From: Pseudarthrobacter sp. fls2-241-R2A-127
GTDB taxonomy: Bacteria > Actinomycetota > Actinomycetes > Actinomycetales > Micrococcaceae
Direction: 5' to 3'
DNA length: 33,409 nt
Assembly: GCF_030209355.1 (NCBI RefSeq)
Contig: NZ_JARVSF010000017.1
Location: forward strand, 1-33,409
This document shows positions 7,773-16,908 of the stretch, in pieces. A program made the translations under genes and the position numbers. Position 1 is the stretch's first letter; each line of letters starts with the position of its first letter. The notes beneath the pieces were generated by a model. The model did not search any database, was not told where the DNA came from, and was given only the letters and a program-made list of their open reading frames with translations.

Positions 7773-7838
7773 GGCGCCGGTATTTCTGTGAGCCGTGCTC
7801 CGCCGGGGTGGCGGCGCCTAGCCACAGGTCTACGCCGG

Positions 7839-7876
7839 GCTCCCCGGCCCGTCAACAGCCCCACGGGCCGGGGAGC
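7839..7876 (-). terminator. Strong GC-rich hairpin downstream of the reductase pair
   Basis: GCTCCCCGGCCCG (7839-7851) and CGGGCCGGGGAGC (7864-7876) form a perfect 13-base stem with a 12-base loop. It starts 7 bases after the stop of the minus-strand reductase at 7883. It lacks a U-tract, common in actinobacterial terminators. The remaining 7773-7838 spacer shows nothing else. Confidence 0.6.
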
Positions 7877-7882
7877 GCAGCA

Positions 7883-8742
7883 CTACAGGACGGGCCGGGC
7901 CAGGAACTCGGCCAGGCTGATGGGGTCCTGGCCGGTCAACCCGTGCACGTCAGGTGAGAGGCCCGCCATCTCCCCGGCCGCCATCGCCGTGTAGGTGCTC
8001 ACCCACGCGTCCAACTGCCACTGCGGGGCACCGTAGGACGCCCGGGATGCGTAGGCTTCCTCCACCGTCTCCGGGTGGTAGCTGATGGTCCGGCCGGTTC
8101 CGTCGCTCAGAACCTGGGCGGCTTGCGCCATGGTGAGTTCTTCCGGTCCGGTCAGGTTGTAGGTCATCCCCCGGTGGATCGCCGGATCGCGGAGCACTGC
8201 ATGGGCGGAGCGGGCCACGTCCTCCCGCGCCACCCCGGAAAACAGGCCCTCACCGGCGGGGCCGCGGATCACCCCGTCCTCGCCGCTCATCAGCGGCAGG
8301 AAGTCCAGGTAGAAGTTGTCCCGGAGGAACGTGTAGTCCATTCCGGAGGCCTTAATCCGTTCCTCCGTGGCGTAGTGGTCCCGGGCCAGGGTGAAGGTGG
8401 CATCCGGCGCGGCGCCGTAGAAGGACGTGTAGACCACGTGCTGCACTCCGGCGTCAGCGGCGGCGTCCACGAACGCGAAATGCTGCTGCAGCCGGTCTTC
8501 GGCCTCGGCCGCCGACACCATGAACAAGAGCTCCACCCCGTCCAGGGCCTGCCGGGAGGCCGCGCCGTCGCCGTAGGAGCACACCACCGCGGAGGCCCGG
8601 CCAGTTCCGGCGCGCGGGCGGGGTCCCGTACCAGCAGCCGCTGCGCGAATCCGGACCCGGCCAGTTGGCGCGCCAGCATGCCTCCCAGGCCTCCGGTGGA
8701 TCCGGTGACCGCAAGCTCGGGGAGATCGGCCCGGGACGCCAT
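7883..8742 (-). pseudogene. NAD(P)-binding atypical short-chain reductase (NmrA/QOR2-like), frameshifted
   Basis: The N-terminus (from ATG 8742: ELAVTGSTGGLGGMLARQLA, the nucleotide-binding TGxTGxxG turn; then RLLVRDPARAPELAG) and the rest (ASAVVCSYGDGAASRQALDGVELLFMVS onward to 7883) are in different frames. The shift occurs at the CTGGCCGGGCC run near 8594-8604 and is repaired by adding one G/C there, giving about 286 residues. Other family features are intact: HVVYTSFYGA, YTFLRDNFYLDFLP, and a C-terminal substrate lid. The start directly abuts the stop of the aldo/keto reductase (TGAATG), so the two form an operon. This could be a true single-base mutation or a sequencing/assembly error in a GC run. 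Confidence 0.75.
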
Positions 8743-9756
8743 TCAGGCTTCCCGGGTGGCCGGCGACTTGGTCTGGGCCGGGTCGCGCTCGGCGAGGCCG
8801 CCGATGGCGTCGTCGATCTTCTTGAGGACCTCGGCGTCCAGCGTCACTCCTGCCGCCGCAACGGTGTCCGCGATCTGCTCCGGCCGGGATGCGCCCACGA
8901 TGGCGGATGCCACGTTCGGGTTCTGGAGGACCCACGCAACGGCCAGTTGCGGCATGGTCAGGCCGGCTTCGGCGGCAATCGGCTTCAGGTCCTGCACGCC
9001 CGCCAGGACGTCGTCGCGCATCCACCGCTGGATCATCTTGGCGCCGCCCTTCTCATCCGTGGCGCGGCTTCCTTCCGGGGCCGGCTGGCCGGGGAGGTAC
9101 TTGCCGCTCAGGACGCCCTGGGCCATGGGCGACCAGACGATCTGGGACACCCCCAATTCCTCCGACGCCGGGACCACTTCCGCCTCGATGACCCGCCACA
9201 GCATGGAGTACTGAGGCTGGTTGGAGATGAGCTGGAAGCCGAGTTCCCTGGACAGCTTGTGGCCTTCACGGAGCTGGTCGGCGGTCCACTCGCTCACGCC
9301 GATGTAGAGCGCCTTGCCCTGCCGGACGATGTCCGCGAACGCTTGCATGGTCTCTTCCAGCGGCGTCTCAAAGTCGTAGCGGTGGGCCTGGTAGAGGTCC
9401 ACGTAGTCCGTCTGCAGCCTGCGCAGGGACCCGTTGATGGACTCCATGATGTGTTTGCGGGAGAGGCCCAGATCGTTCTTGCCCTTGGGGCCGGTGGGGC
9501 CGAATACTTTGGTGAAGATTTCCAGGGACTCGCGCCGCTCGTCCTTCAGGGCCTCGCCCAGGACGGTTTCCGCTGCGGTGTTGGCGTAGACATCCGCGGT
9601 GTCGAAGGTGCTGATGCCGGCGTCGAGGGCGGCCCGCACGCACTGCCCGGCAACGTCGTTTTCCACCTGCGAGCCGTGCGTCAGCCAGTTGCCGAACGTG
9701 ATTTCCGAGACTTTGAAGCCGCTGTTTCCGAGGTATCTGAATTCCATGGGTTTCAC
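8743..9756 (-). CDS. Aldo/keto reductase (potassium-channel beta-subunit-like subgroup)
   Basis: 337 residues, full length. It opens with MEFRYLGNSGFKVSEITFG and has the catalytic set: Asp in FDTADVYANT with the Tyr a few residues on, Lys in IFTKVFG, and His in YQAHRYD. The NADPH-binding C-terminal block IVGASRPEQIADTV is present. The fold is a TIM barrel reducing aldehydes or ketones with NADPH; substrate unknown. The frame begins at a GTG at 9756, but the in-frame ATG at 9747 gives the usual family start; no clear binding site decides between them. It leads a two-gene operon with the frameshifted reductase. Confidence 0.88.
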   Translation of the reverse strand: MKPMEFRYLGNSGFKVSEITFGNWLTHGSQVENDVAGQCVRAALDAGISTFDTADVYANTAAETVLGEALKDERRESLEIFTKVFGPTGPKGKNDLGLSRKHIMESINGSLRRLQTDYVDLYQAHRYDFETPLEETMQAFADIVRQGKALYIGVSEWTADQLREGHKLSRELGFQLISNQPQYSMLWRVIEAEVVPASEELGVSQIVWSPMAQGVLSGKYLPGQPAPEGSRATDEKGGAKMIQRWMRDDVLAGVQDLKPIAAEAGLTMPQLAVAWVLQNPNVASAIVGASRPEQIADTVAAAGVTLDAEVLKKIDDAIGGLAERDPAQTKSPATREA

Positions 9757-9787
9757 GCTAACCCAGTTGGTTGCTCAGGGTAAGGGC

Positions 9788-10459
9788 TTAGCTGTTCTCC
9801 GGCGCCTTGTCCTTGAGTACCTGCTTCGGGCCGGCCAGCGAAACGAGGGACCCGGTGTCCAGCGGCGGTACCGGATGGGGTGGCTGGGGCTTCTTGAAGG
9901 ACCGCGGCATTTCATGCGGCGGCCGGTGGTTGTGCAGGGCGGATTCCACCAGTGGGGCCACCCGGGCAACTTTGTCGGCGGGCTCCGCCGGGTCGGGGAG
10001 GTCCCGCACCGAGAGCTTGATTTCCGGCGCGGCCGCCCGGGCCCTGGCTTCGGCGCGCTTGTCGGCTTCGGCTACCGCTGAGGCCCAGTCTTCGGCCATG
10101 ACCGTGGGCTCTGGCCGGGCCGCGGCAAGCTTCGGGTGGCGTACGACGACGGTGCGCAGCGACTCCCTGAGCCGTGCCGGCCTGAGGGCGTCGGCGCGTT
10201 CCCGCCAGGATGGGCGGGGTTCCGGGTTGTGGCTCCGTGCCGCCATGAACAGCGCACGGCCCTTGCGGGGGCCTTTTCCGAACAGGGCCATCATCACGAT
10301 GCCGGCAAGCCGGCCCAGGCCCGCGAGGACCAGGGTGAGTACTCCAAGGAGGAAGAGGACGAAGAACATCAGGAGGGCTACGCCCATGGTGCCGAAGAAG
10401 GTCAGGTTGAGGACCAGAGTGTCCGGTTGCTCCACGTCTTCACTCCTTTCCATCAACAT
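9788..10459 (-). CDS. Membrane-anchored protein of unknown function
   Basis: I do not recognise a family. The 223 residues have one long N-terminal hydrophobic stretch (TFFGTMGVALLMFFVLF through LAGIVMMALFG, about residues 19-60, one or two membrane passes). A long charged, Ala/Pro/Arg-rich cytoplasmic tail follows, with proline-rich patches (KKPQPPHPVPPL). An ATG at codon 3 is an alternative start. It is divergent from the YchJ-like gene. Codon usage is like its neighbours, so it is likely a real lineage-specific gene. Confidence 0.6.
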   Translation of the reverse strand: MLMERSEDVEQPDTLVLNLTFFGTMGVALLMFFVLFLLGVLTLVLAGLGRLAGIVMMALFGKGPRKGRALFMAARSHNPEPRPSWRERADALRPARLRESLRTVVVRHPKLAAARPEPTVMAEDWASAVAEADKRAEARARAAAPEIKLSVRDLPDPAEPADKVARVAPLVESALHNHRPPHEMPRSFKKPQPPHPVPPLDTGSLVSLAGPKQVLKDKAPENS

Positions 10460-10599
10460 CCCGGAGCCTCCGGCCGGCGCGCAGCGCTGCGGGAAAGCTC
10501 CTCCTCAACCATACGGATTTTTGGCGCGCCATGCCGCCGGGCGCGGTGCCGCGGCCAGGGTTGTAGCGAAGCTGTTACCCGATATGACAGCATCGCCGG

Positions 10600-11001
10600 G
10601 TGACTGAATTCGATGCGTCCGCGAACTGCATGTGCATGTCCGGCGAACCGTACGCCATGTGCTGTGGAAGGTTCCATGCGGGCGGGGCGGAAGCTGCGAC
10701 CGCGGAGCAGTTGATGCGGTCCCGGTACAGTGCCTTCGTCCGCATGGATGAGGCGTATTTGCTGCGCACCCAGCATCCCTCCACCGCGCCGGCCCCCCTG
10801 GACCTGGACCCTGCCATGCGGTGGCGGCGCCTGGACATCGTGGCCACCCGCCACGGCGGTCCCTTCGACACCGAAGGGACCGTTGAGTTCAAGGCCTATT
10901 ACCGGCACGGCGCGGACCGCGGCGTCCTCCACGAAGAAAGCAGGTTTGTCCGCGAAGGCGGCCGCTGGCTCTATGTGGACGGCGACATCCTGGCCCCCTA
11001 G
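10600..11001 (+). CDS. YchJ-like protein (UPF0225) with N-terminal SEC-C-type zinc motif
   Basis: 133 residues from a GTG. The N-terminus CMCMSGEPYAMCCGRFH is the YchJ/SEC-C pattern (C-x-C-x8-C-C-x3-H), where the usual CPCGS is replaced by CMCMS. It is followed by LMRSRYSAFVRMDEAYLLRTQHPST, the typical NTF2-like YchJ core, and ends with GGRWLYVDGD. Function is unknown in the family; metal binding is expected. The bases ahead (TTGTAG at 10561-10566 and TATGAC at 10583-10588, 16 apart) could be a promoter with a very short leader. The 140-base divergent gap holds nothing else. Confidence 0.85.
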   Translation: MTEFDASANCMCMSGEPYAMCCGRFHAGGAEAATAEQLMRSRYSAFVRMDEAYLLRTQHPSTAPAPLDLDPAMRWRRLDIVATRHGGPFDTEGTVEFKAYYRHGADRGVLHEESRFVREGGRWLYVDGDILAP

Positions 11002-11022
11002 CAGGGGCGCGCTGCCTGCAGG

Positions 11023-11877
11023 CTATTCGCCGTCGTCGTAATAGTCGCTGTCCGGAGTGAACCCGGCACGGTCAACCCTGCGGTGGAACCGCATGCCCGC
11101 CAGGCCGCCGAGCACGGCGCCCACCAGGGCTACGGCCGCCACCACCACGGCTGCGATGATGCTGGTGGTGGTCAGTTGGCCTTCGTTGACGGGGATCCGC
11201 GGGAAACTGTTCAGGTTGGCCAGGACGTTGTACTGCTGGCCTGCCAGCAGTCCGAGGATGGCGATCACGACGGCCGCGATCAGGGCCCAGATCCACACCA
11301 TGAGCCCCTGCCTGGCCCCATTGAAGCGTGCCATCCGCCCCGCGACGTAGCCGCCGCAGTAGTAGGAGAGGAACAGGATCACCAGCAGGACGATGATGCC
11401 CACCAGCCCCACGGTGCCGCTGTTCTGCGCAGCCTGGTTCACGGCCGCGTTGACATCCGTGTTGTTGGCAAGCCCCACTGCGGTCCCGGCGGCAGCTACC
11501 AAGGCAGTCAGCAGCACGGCCATCCCGGTGGCCGTGAGCCAGCCGAAGAACGCGGAGCCGGCCTTGATCCCGCCGAACCGCTCCTTTTGGCGGGCGACGG
11601 CGGTTTCCCTGTCCGCCAGCGTCGGGTCCACCACGGGTGCCGCGGCTGTTGCGGGGGCGGGGCGGTACTCGCGTTCCGCGGACGGGACGGCGGCGTAGTC
11701 CCTTTCCTGGTCCCGGTTCAGGGTCCGGTCCCGGTCGCGCGGACGGGCCGGTGCCTGGTCGATCGAACGCGTGGCGGAATCGTCCACTGCGCCCGCCCGG
11801 CCGGTGTCAATGCGGGAGGTTTCATCCTCCCGGGCATGGCGGGGAGGCAGGTTCTCTGGGTCCGTTGAGCTGCTCAT
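11023..11877 (-). CDS. Four-segment membrane protein with a long disordered charged N-terminus
   Basis: 284 residues, family not recognised. Residues 1-105 are hydrophilic, rich in Arg/Asp/Pro/Ala (RPRDRDRTLNRDQERDY). Then come about four membrane segments: FFGWLTATGMAVLLTALVAA; LVGIIVLLVILFLSYY followed by CGGYVAGRMARFNGARQG; WIWALIAAVVIAILGLLAG; and SIIAAVVVAAVALVGAVL. The end is acidic (DSDYYDDGE). It resembles actinobacterial general-stress membrane proteins in layout. It is convergent with the YchJ-like gene. The upstream 64-base gap contains an imperfect inverted repeat (AGCAAGC...GCTTACT, near 11908-11923). Confidence 0.65.
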   Translation of the reverse strand: MSSSTDPENLPPRHAREDETSRIDTGRAGAVDDSATRSIDQAPARPRDRDRTLNRDQERDYAAVPSAEREYRPAPATAAAPVVDPTLADRETAVARQKERFGGIKAGSAFFGWLTATGMAVLLTALVAAAGTAVGLANNTDVNAAVNQAAQNSGTVGLVGIIVLLVILFLSYYCGGYVAGRMARFNGARQGLMVWIWALIAAVVIAILGLLAGQQYNVLANLNSFPRIPVNEGQLTTTSIIAAVVVAAVALVGAVLGGLAGMRFHRRVDRAGFTPDSDYYDDGE

Positions 11878-11941
11878 GGACTAACTCAACCACCCGCCAG
11901 CACCGATAGCAAGCGTGCTTACTAGTTTGTGACCTGCGGTT

Positions 11942-13942
11942 TTACCGGTAGCTGCGGTGCAGGTCTTCCTTGTGGGAGGGGCCGGGGGAGGCGTCGGCGA
12001 TCCACGGGCCGGTGCCCTCGGACTGGTCCAGCACGCCCGCTTCCAGCCAGGTGTAATCCCCGGCCAGGACCTTGCGGGTCAAAGCGTGGTCGGCGTCGTC
12101 GGTGTTCCGCCACAGCTGGTCGAAGTATTCGTCCACCCGGACCTTCGCCTGCTCGCAGTACGCGTCGGCGAGCTCGTAGGCGCCGGCGGCCGTGCCGGGA
12201 GAGGTGCGAAGCAGCATCTCCGCGCGGGAACAGCAGGCGGTCATGGCGAAGAGTTCGGCGCCGATGTCCACGATGCGGCCCAGGAATGCCTGCTTCCGCT
12301 CCAGCTTCGCCTGCCACCGGCCCATGCCGTAAAAGGTTTGCCGTGCCAGCCGGCGCGAGGAGCGTTCCACGAAGCGCAGGTGCTTGGCCAGCCTGCCGAA
12401 CCCGTTGTAGGAGCGGGGGTCCATGCCGGCGCCGGCCACCAGCTTGGGCAGCCACTTGGCGTAGAAACCCGAGGCGCCGACGGCGGCCTTGGCTTTATCG
12501 GCAAGGCTCGCATCGAGGGAAGCGAGGTCGCCCGCGGCAGCCAGGTGCGCGTCCACGGCTTCCCGGGCAATCAGCAGCCGCATGATCTCGGAAGACCCCT
12601 CGAAGATCCTGTTGATCCGCAGGTCCCTGAGCTGCTGTTCGGCGGGTACCGCGCGTTCACCGCGGGCCGCCAGGGATTCTGCCGTCTCGAACCCGCGGCC
12701 GCCGCGGATCTGCACCAGCTCGTCCGCGATCCGGCAGCTGATCTCCGTGGCCCAGAGTTTGGCGAGCGCGGCTTCGATGCGGACGTCCTTCTGCCCGGCG
12801 TCCGCAAGCTCGGCAGAGAGTTCAAAAACCGCGTCCAGGGCGAAGGCGGAGGCCGCGATGAAGGCGATCTTCTTGCCCACGGCCTCGTGTTCGCCCACGG
12901 GCCGGCCCCACTGGGTGCGGGCATTGGACCATTCGCGGGCAATCTTCAGGCTCCACCGCCCGGACGCCACGCACAACGCCGGCAGCGCCAGGCGGCCGGT
13001 GTTCAGTGTGGTCAGGGCGATCTTCAGGCCCTGGCCCTCGCGGCCCAGCCGGTTGGCGGCGGGGACCCGCACCTGGTGGAAGCGGGTCACGCCGTTTTCG
13101 ATGCCGCGCAGGCCCATGAAGGCGTTCCGGTTTTCCACCGTGATGCCCGGGGAGTCCATCTCCACCACGAACGCACTGATGCCGCCCTTGTGGGTGGTGC
13201 CCGCGGCATCGGTGTGGGCTGGGACCAGGGCCATCACCACCACCAGTTCCGCAATCACCCCGTTGGTGGTCCAAAGTTTCACGCCGTCCAGGAGGTACGC
13301 CTCGCCGTCGTCCGTTGGCGTTGCGGTGCTGCCCATCCGGGCAGGATCGCTGCCCACGTCAGGTTCCGTGAGGAGGAACGCGGTGACGGCGCCGGCAGCG
13401 CAGCGGGGCAGGTATTCGCGTTTCTGCCCGGGTGTGCCGAAGACCTTCACCGGCTCGGGAACGCCGATGGACTGATGGGCGGAGATCAGCGCGCCGAGGC
13501 TCGGATGGACGCTGCCGAGAAGGGCCAGTGCCCGGCCGTAGTACACCAGCGAGAGGCCAAGTCCGCCGTATTCTTCCGGGATCTTCATGCCGAAGACGCC
13601 CAGGCCGGCCAGGCCCTTGATGTACTCGTCCGGGATCTTGGCGTCCCGTTCGATGACCCGCCCGGACATGGTCCTGGCATATTCGGTCAGCCGGGCCATG
13701 AAGGCCTCGCCCTTTTCCACGGACGCGGGGTCGGCGGCCGGCCAGGGGTGGATCAGGCCGAGGTCGAAGCTGCCCAGGTAGAGGCCCTTTGCGAAGCTGG
13801 GGCGGTCCCAGCCGGTTTCGCGGGCGGCTTCTGCAACGGCCCGGGCGTCCTCGGCGGTGGCGCCGGCCCCGATGTTGGTGGCCGGGACCGGAATTTCCCC
13901 GGCCGGGGCGTCTTTGGCGTGGCTGTCAGTTGCGGAGCTCAT
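11942..13942 (-). CDS. Long-chain acyl-CoA dehydrogenase family protein (VLCAD/ACAD9-like architecture)
   Basis: 666 residues, longer than the usual 380-residue dehydrogenases. It has the VLCAD-type C-terminal extension (about residues 480-666) that mediates membrane or dimer contacts. In order: IPEEYGGLGLS, AFLLTEPDVGSDPARM (FAD/substrate block), LWTTNGVIAELVVVMA, RVPAANRLGREGQGLKIALTTLNTGRL, VQIRGGRGFETAES, and RINRIFEGSSEIMRLLIA, whose Glu in IFEG is the expected catalytic base. It oxidises acyl-CoA to trans-2-enoyl-CoA, passing electrons to ETF. AAGGAGAT precedes the ATG by a normal distance. A perfect palindrome 80-90 bases upstream suggests control by a TetR-type regulator not encoded here. 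Confidence 0.9.
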   Translation of the reverse strand: MSSATDSHAKDAPAGEIPVPATNIGAGATAEDARAVAEAARETGWDRPSFAKGLYLGSFDLGLIHPWPAADPASVEKGEAFMARLTEYARTMSGRVIERDAKIPDEYIKGLAGLGVFGMKIPEEYGGLGLSLVYYGRALALLGSVHPSLGALISAHQSIGVPEPVKVFGTPGQKREYLPRCAAGAVTAFLLTEPDVGSDPARMGSTATPTDDGEAYLLDGVKLWTTNGVIAELVVVMALVPAHTDAAGTTHKGGISAFVVEMDSPGITVENRNAFMGLRGIENGVTRFHQVRVPAANRLGREGQGLKIALTTLNTGRLALPALCVASGRWSLKIAREWSNARTQWGRPVGEHEAVGKKIAFIAASAFALDAVFELSAELADAGQKDVRIEAALAKLWATEISCRIADELVQIRGGRGFETAESLAARGERAVPAEQQLRDLRINRIFEGSSEIMRLLIAREAVDAHLAAAGDLASLDASLADKAKAAVGASGFYAKWLPKLVAGAGMDPRSYNGFGRLAKHLRFVERSSRRLARQTFYGMGRWQAKLERKQAFLGRIVDIGAELFAMTACCSRAEMLLRTSPGTAAGAYELADAYCEQAKVRVDEYFDQLWRNTDDADHALTRKVLAGDYTWLEAGVLDQSEGTGPWIADASPGPSHKEDLHRSYR

Positions 13943-14004
13943 GGGTTATCTCCTTGGGCCGGAATGGCCGGTGTAGCCATGGATCCGCCGGGTTGGAGAA
14001 CCCT

Positions 14005-14307
14005 TCAGCTGTCACTCAAGATTACCCGCGGGTAGGTTCCCGTAACAGGGGCCGTTTGTCCCTGGAAATCGCCGGAAAGGTCCACCGCGGCGGCGCGGTG
14101 GACCAGCTTGTCCCACCCGGCGTTGATCCCGTGGACCACGGCCAGGAGCGTGGTGGCCAGCACCGTCCACGTGAGCTTGCCGGCGCCCAGCAGCACCAGG
14201 GCTGCAAGCGCGGCGGCCAGGACGAACCCCGCCAGGATCGCACCGAATACCAGCGTCCCGATGAAGACCATCGTTGCTGTTTCCACTGAACTTAGATCGA
14301 ACTGCAT
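14005..14307 (-). CDS. Small two-segment membrane protein
   Basis: 100 residues from the ATG at 14307, which has AGGGGGA 4-5 bases upstream. The frame is open to 14571, but that extension covers the divergent promoter region and is rejected. Two hydrophobic segments, VFIGTLVFGAILAGFVLAAA and a following LAALVLLGAGKLTWTVLATTLLAV, are followed by a short polar tail. I do not recognise a family; similar small proteins are frequent in Micrococcaceae. Its last codons contain the palindrome that may regulate the downstream acyl-CoA dehydrogenase. It is divergent from jetA. Confidence 0.7.
   Translation of the reverse strand: MQFDLSSVETATMVFIGTLVFGAILAGFVLAAALAALVLLGAGKLTWTVLATTLLAVVHGINAGWDKLVHRAAAVDLSGDFQGQTAPVTGTYPRVILSDS
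14023..14034. promoter_or_regulatory. Perfect palindrome TACCCGCGGGTA, candidate TetR-type operator
   Basis: A 12-base perfect palindrome lies within the final codons of the small membrane protein and about 80 bases before the acyl-CoA dehydrogenase start. It is nearly the same as the palindrome at 14436-14449. The shared TACCCGC-GGTA core suggests one regulator for this interval. Confidence 0.5.
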
Positions 14308-14435
14308 GAATCCCCCTGCTGCGGCGTTGCTGTGGCGAAAGACTGCGAAGACCAGTAGCAGAAGACTAGGGGGACAGTTGCGTGGCCAGCCAGAGCCGCC
14401 GCGGGCCGCGCGGCTGTTGATACGGGATCGAAACA

Positions 14436-14449
14436 CTACCCGCAGGTAG
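14436..14449. promoter_or_regulatory. Near-identical palindrome CTACCCGCAGGTAG in the divergent gap before jetA
   Basis: Arms CTACC and GGTAG flank CGCA; compared with 14023-14034 only one core position differs. It sits in the 242-base gap between the small membrane gene and jetA, about 100 bases upstream of the jetA start. Nothing else in this gap is clear apart from the jetA ribosome binding site (AGGAG at 14540-14544). Confidence 0.45.
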
Positions 14450-14549
14450 GTCACGGAGTGGTCGCGGCGGCCTGCGTTAACCTTGTAGTTGGCAGTTTTC
14501 CGGTCCGCCCCGCTGCCGCGCCCCCGCCACCCAAGCCCAAGGAGAGTGT

Positions 14550-16007
14550 GTGCCCCGCTCCGCCAGGTCATCCGCTGACGCCATCAGCGCCCGGCTCCGG
14601 GACCTCGAACTCCTCACCAAGGGACCCGCCTGGGCCTTGACGCGTTCGGCGCCCTGGGTGATCGCGGTGCTGCAGGCTTCCTTTACCCGTACCCGGCCGC
14701 AGCTGCCGCTGGAAGAATTCCATGCCGACGTCGACTCCTTCCTTGAGGAGCTCCGGCTCCAGGATCCGGGGCTGGGCGGAGGGGCCAACGGAAAGTCCTT
14801 CGGCGACGAGTGGACCCGGCGGCAGTTCCTGACCCGCCGGAACCAGTCGGGTCAGATCGTCTACGAGGTCACTGAACCGGCTGCGCGTGTGCTGGCCTTC
14901 CTGGACAGCCTCTCCAGCGAGCGGTCCACGTTGAACGGGTCTCGGCTGGGAACGCTGTTGGGGGACGTGGAGAAGCTTGCCAACGAAACCAACCCGGACC
15001 AGAGCGCGCGGCTGGAAGCCTTGGAAGAGGAAATCGAGGAGCGGCAGCAGCTGATCCAGGACATCAGCACCGGCGGGTTCGACGGCCTCCTGGACGACGA
15101 CGAGGCCGTGGAGGCAGCCGGGAACATCCTGGACCTGGCCGCCAGCCTGCCGGCGGACTACAAGAAGATGCGCGACCGGATCGAGGAACTGGTGGGCGGC
15201 CTGCGCAACCAGATCATCGAGGAGTCCTTGACCAAGGGCGCCACCATGGCGCAGGTCCTGGAAGCCGATAAACGGCTGCGCCAGAGCCCCGAAGGCAGGA
15301 CGTTCCGGTCCTTCACCGCCTTCCTGGAGGACCCGCAGCAGCAGCTCCGGTTCCGCTCCGCCATTGGCGAAGTCCTGAGCCGCCAGTTCGCGGACGACCT
15401 CTCACCCGAGGACCGGGAGACGCTGAAGAACCTGGTGGCCGAACTCCGGCAGCAGCACAGCCAGATCCAACGCATTTACGGCAAACTCAGCGAAAGCCTC
15501 AACACGTACGTCCAGAGTGACGATTTCCGCCAGTCGGTCCGGCTCCGCCAGGTGCTGCGCGAGGCGGAGCAAGCCATCCGGTCCCTGCCGTATGAGCGTG
15601 AACGGCCCGGCCTGGTGCCTGGCCCCGTGCTGTACAACGCCGGCTTCGAGTCGCTGTCCATGGTGAAGCTGTTCGATCCCGACGAGTTCGCGGCGCCGCC
15701 CCGGCTGGCCGATCCCATCGCCTTTACCGACTCGGACCGGGTGCGCTCGCCGAGGACGGGCAAAGCCAAGCCCGCCGTGGTTCGCGCGGCCCTGGCCGGC
15801 GCGGCGACACTCGCGGGCGCCTGGCAGCAGCTGCCGCCCGAAGAGCAGCACATCAACTCCATCCGCGCCCTGCTTTCCGAAGCCTTGCACCGGGGTGCGG
15901 ACTTCAACCGCGGGGCCTGGGACGGCCTGGACTTCGAACAGATAGACGGTTCCACCCGCAGGGCCTACCTGCCCGTGGTCACGCTCGCAAAGGATTCAGA
16001 TGACTGA
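14550..16007 (+). CDS. jetA: JetA, Wadjet/MksF-type kleisin-like subunit (DUF3375)
   Basis: 485 residues from a GTG with AGGAG 5 bases upstream. The opening ([32 protein letters not shown]), a second block ([14 protein letters not shown] ... WTRRQFLTR) and the long charged helical middle ([30 protein letters not shown]) are the DUF3375 pattern. This is the kleisin-like subunit that bridges the SMC-like heads of JetC. In Wadjet, JetABC forms a loop-extruding motor that recognises small circular plasmids and hands them to the JetD nuclease. The stop overlaps the jetB start (ATGACTGA), so translation is coupled. Length and order match type I Wadjet. Confidence 0.88.
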   Translation: MPRSARSSADAISARLRDLELLTKGPAWALTRSAPWVIAVLQASFTRTRPQLPLEEFHADVDSFLEELRLQDPGLGGGANGKSFGDEWTRRQFLTRRNQSGQIVYEVTEPAARVLAFLDSLSSERSTLNGSRLGTLLGDVEKLANETNPDQSARLEALEEEIEERQQLIQDISTGGFDGLLDDDEAVEAAGNILDLAASLPADYKKMRDRIEELVGGLRNQIIEESLTKGATMAQVLEADKRLRQSPEGRTFRSFTAFLEDPQQQLRFRSAIGEVLSRQFADDLSPEDRETLKNLVAELRQQHSQIQRIYGKLSESLNTYVQSDDFRQSVRLRQVLREAEQAIRSLPYERERPGLVPGPVLYNAGFESLSMVKLFDPDEFAAPPRLADPIAFTDSDRVRSPRTGKAKPAVVRAALAGAATLAGAWQQLPPEEQHINSIRALLSEALHRGADFNRGAWDGLDFEQIDGSTRRAYLPVVTLAKDSDD

Positions 16008-16908
16008 GGAAATCACGACGCCGGCCCCTGGGCCGGCAGATGCACCGGAGGACGTGCGCGCGGACGGGGAGGCGGTTGGGCACGCCGACACCACAGCGGC
16101 ATCCGGCCCCGGGTACCCGGGGCCTGTTTCACCCCGCGACACTTTCGTCGATGGCGCTGCCCTGTTCCCCGGCGATACCGGGGTGCTGCCCATGAAGGTG
16201 CGGCAGGCCCTGGTCAAGCTCCTCAAGGGCCCGTACATTGACGGTGGCCGCGACGAAAAGCTGTGGACGGTGCTGCTGGACAACCAGTTGATCCTGCGGA
16301 GCCGGCTCGCCGAGCTGTTCCTGACCCTGCAGCTGGACCATGAGCGGAAGATCGCTGTGCTCCGTCCCGTGGATCCGGAGGTCATCGGCGGCAGCACCCG
16401 GTCCAGCATCCTGCGGCAGCAGCGCGCGCTGAGCCGGGTTGAAACCATCGTGCTGCTCCGGCTCCGCCTGCTCCTGGACCGGCACGTTACCGCCCAGACG
16501 GACCCCACCATCACCCGTGAGGAAATCACGGACCTGGTGGCCCACTACCAGCCGGCGGGCCAGCAGGACGCCCTCCGCGACTCCGATGTGGTGACCCGCG
16601 CCATCACCAAGCTCCTGGCCCGTCAGCTGCTGCTCCCCACCGGCCTGGACGACGTCTACACCATCTCCAACGCCCTGCCCCTGGCGCTGCCGTTCGAAAA
16701 CATCGGCGACATCCCGGCCCACATCGAAGCGTTGGTGGCGGCCTCGGCAGATCCCACGGGCACGGAAGCACTAATAGACCTCGACGGCGATGCTTCGGGT
16801 GCGGACGACGGCGCGGGGGACGACGACGCCGATGCCGCCCCTGGTGACGGACCAGAAGACGCACCGGCTGCGGAGTCAAGCGCGATCAAGACTGAGGTGA
16901 CCAAATGA
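16000..16908 (+). CDS. jetB: JetB, Wadjet/MksE-type KITE-like subunit (DUF4194)
   Basis: 302 residues with acidic, low-complexity ends. The folded core, about residues 60-245, has [44 protein letters not shown] and [13 protein letters not shown], a tandem winged-helix (KITE) pattern seen in MksE/DUF4194. It ends with [33 protein letters not shown]. The C-terminal tail is Asp/Ala-rich ([19 protein letters not shown]) and probably disordered. In the complex it binds JetA and DNA. It overlaps jetA by 8 bases and jetC by 4 (ATGA). Confidence 0.87.
   Translation: MTEEITTPAPGPADAPEDVRADGEAVGHADTTAASGPGYPGPVSPRDTFVDGAALFPGDTGVLPMKVRQALVKLLKGPYIDGGRDEKLWTVLLDNQLILRSRLAELFLTLQLDHERKIAVLRPVDPEVIGGSTRSSILRQQRALSRVETIVLLRLRLLLDRHVTAQTDPTITREEITDLVAHYQPAGQQDALRDSDVVTRAITKLLARQLLLPTGLDDVYTISNALPLALPFENIGDIPAHIEALVAASADPTGTEALIDLDGDASGADDGAGDDDADAAPGDGPEDAPAAESSAIKTEVTK

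Noticed and set aside
11957..14035. 692-codon open frame on the plus strand opposite the acyl-CoA dehydrogenase
   Set aside because: Antisense shadow of a well-conserved enzyme; no domain in its translation.
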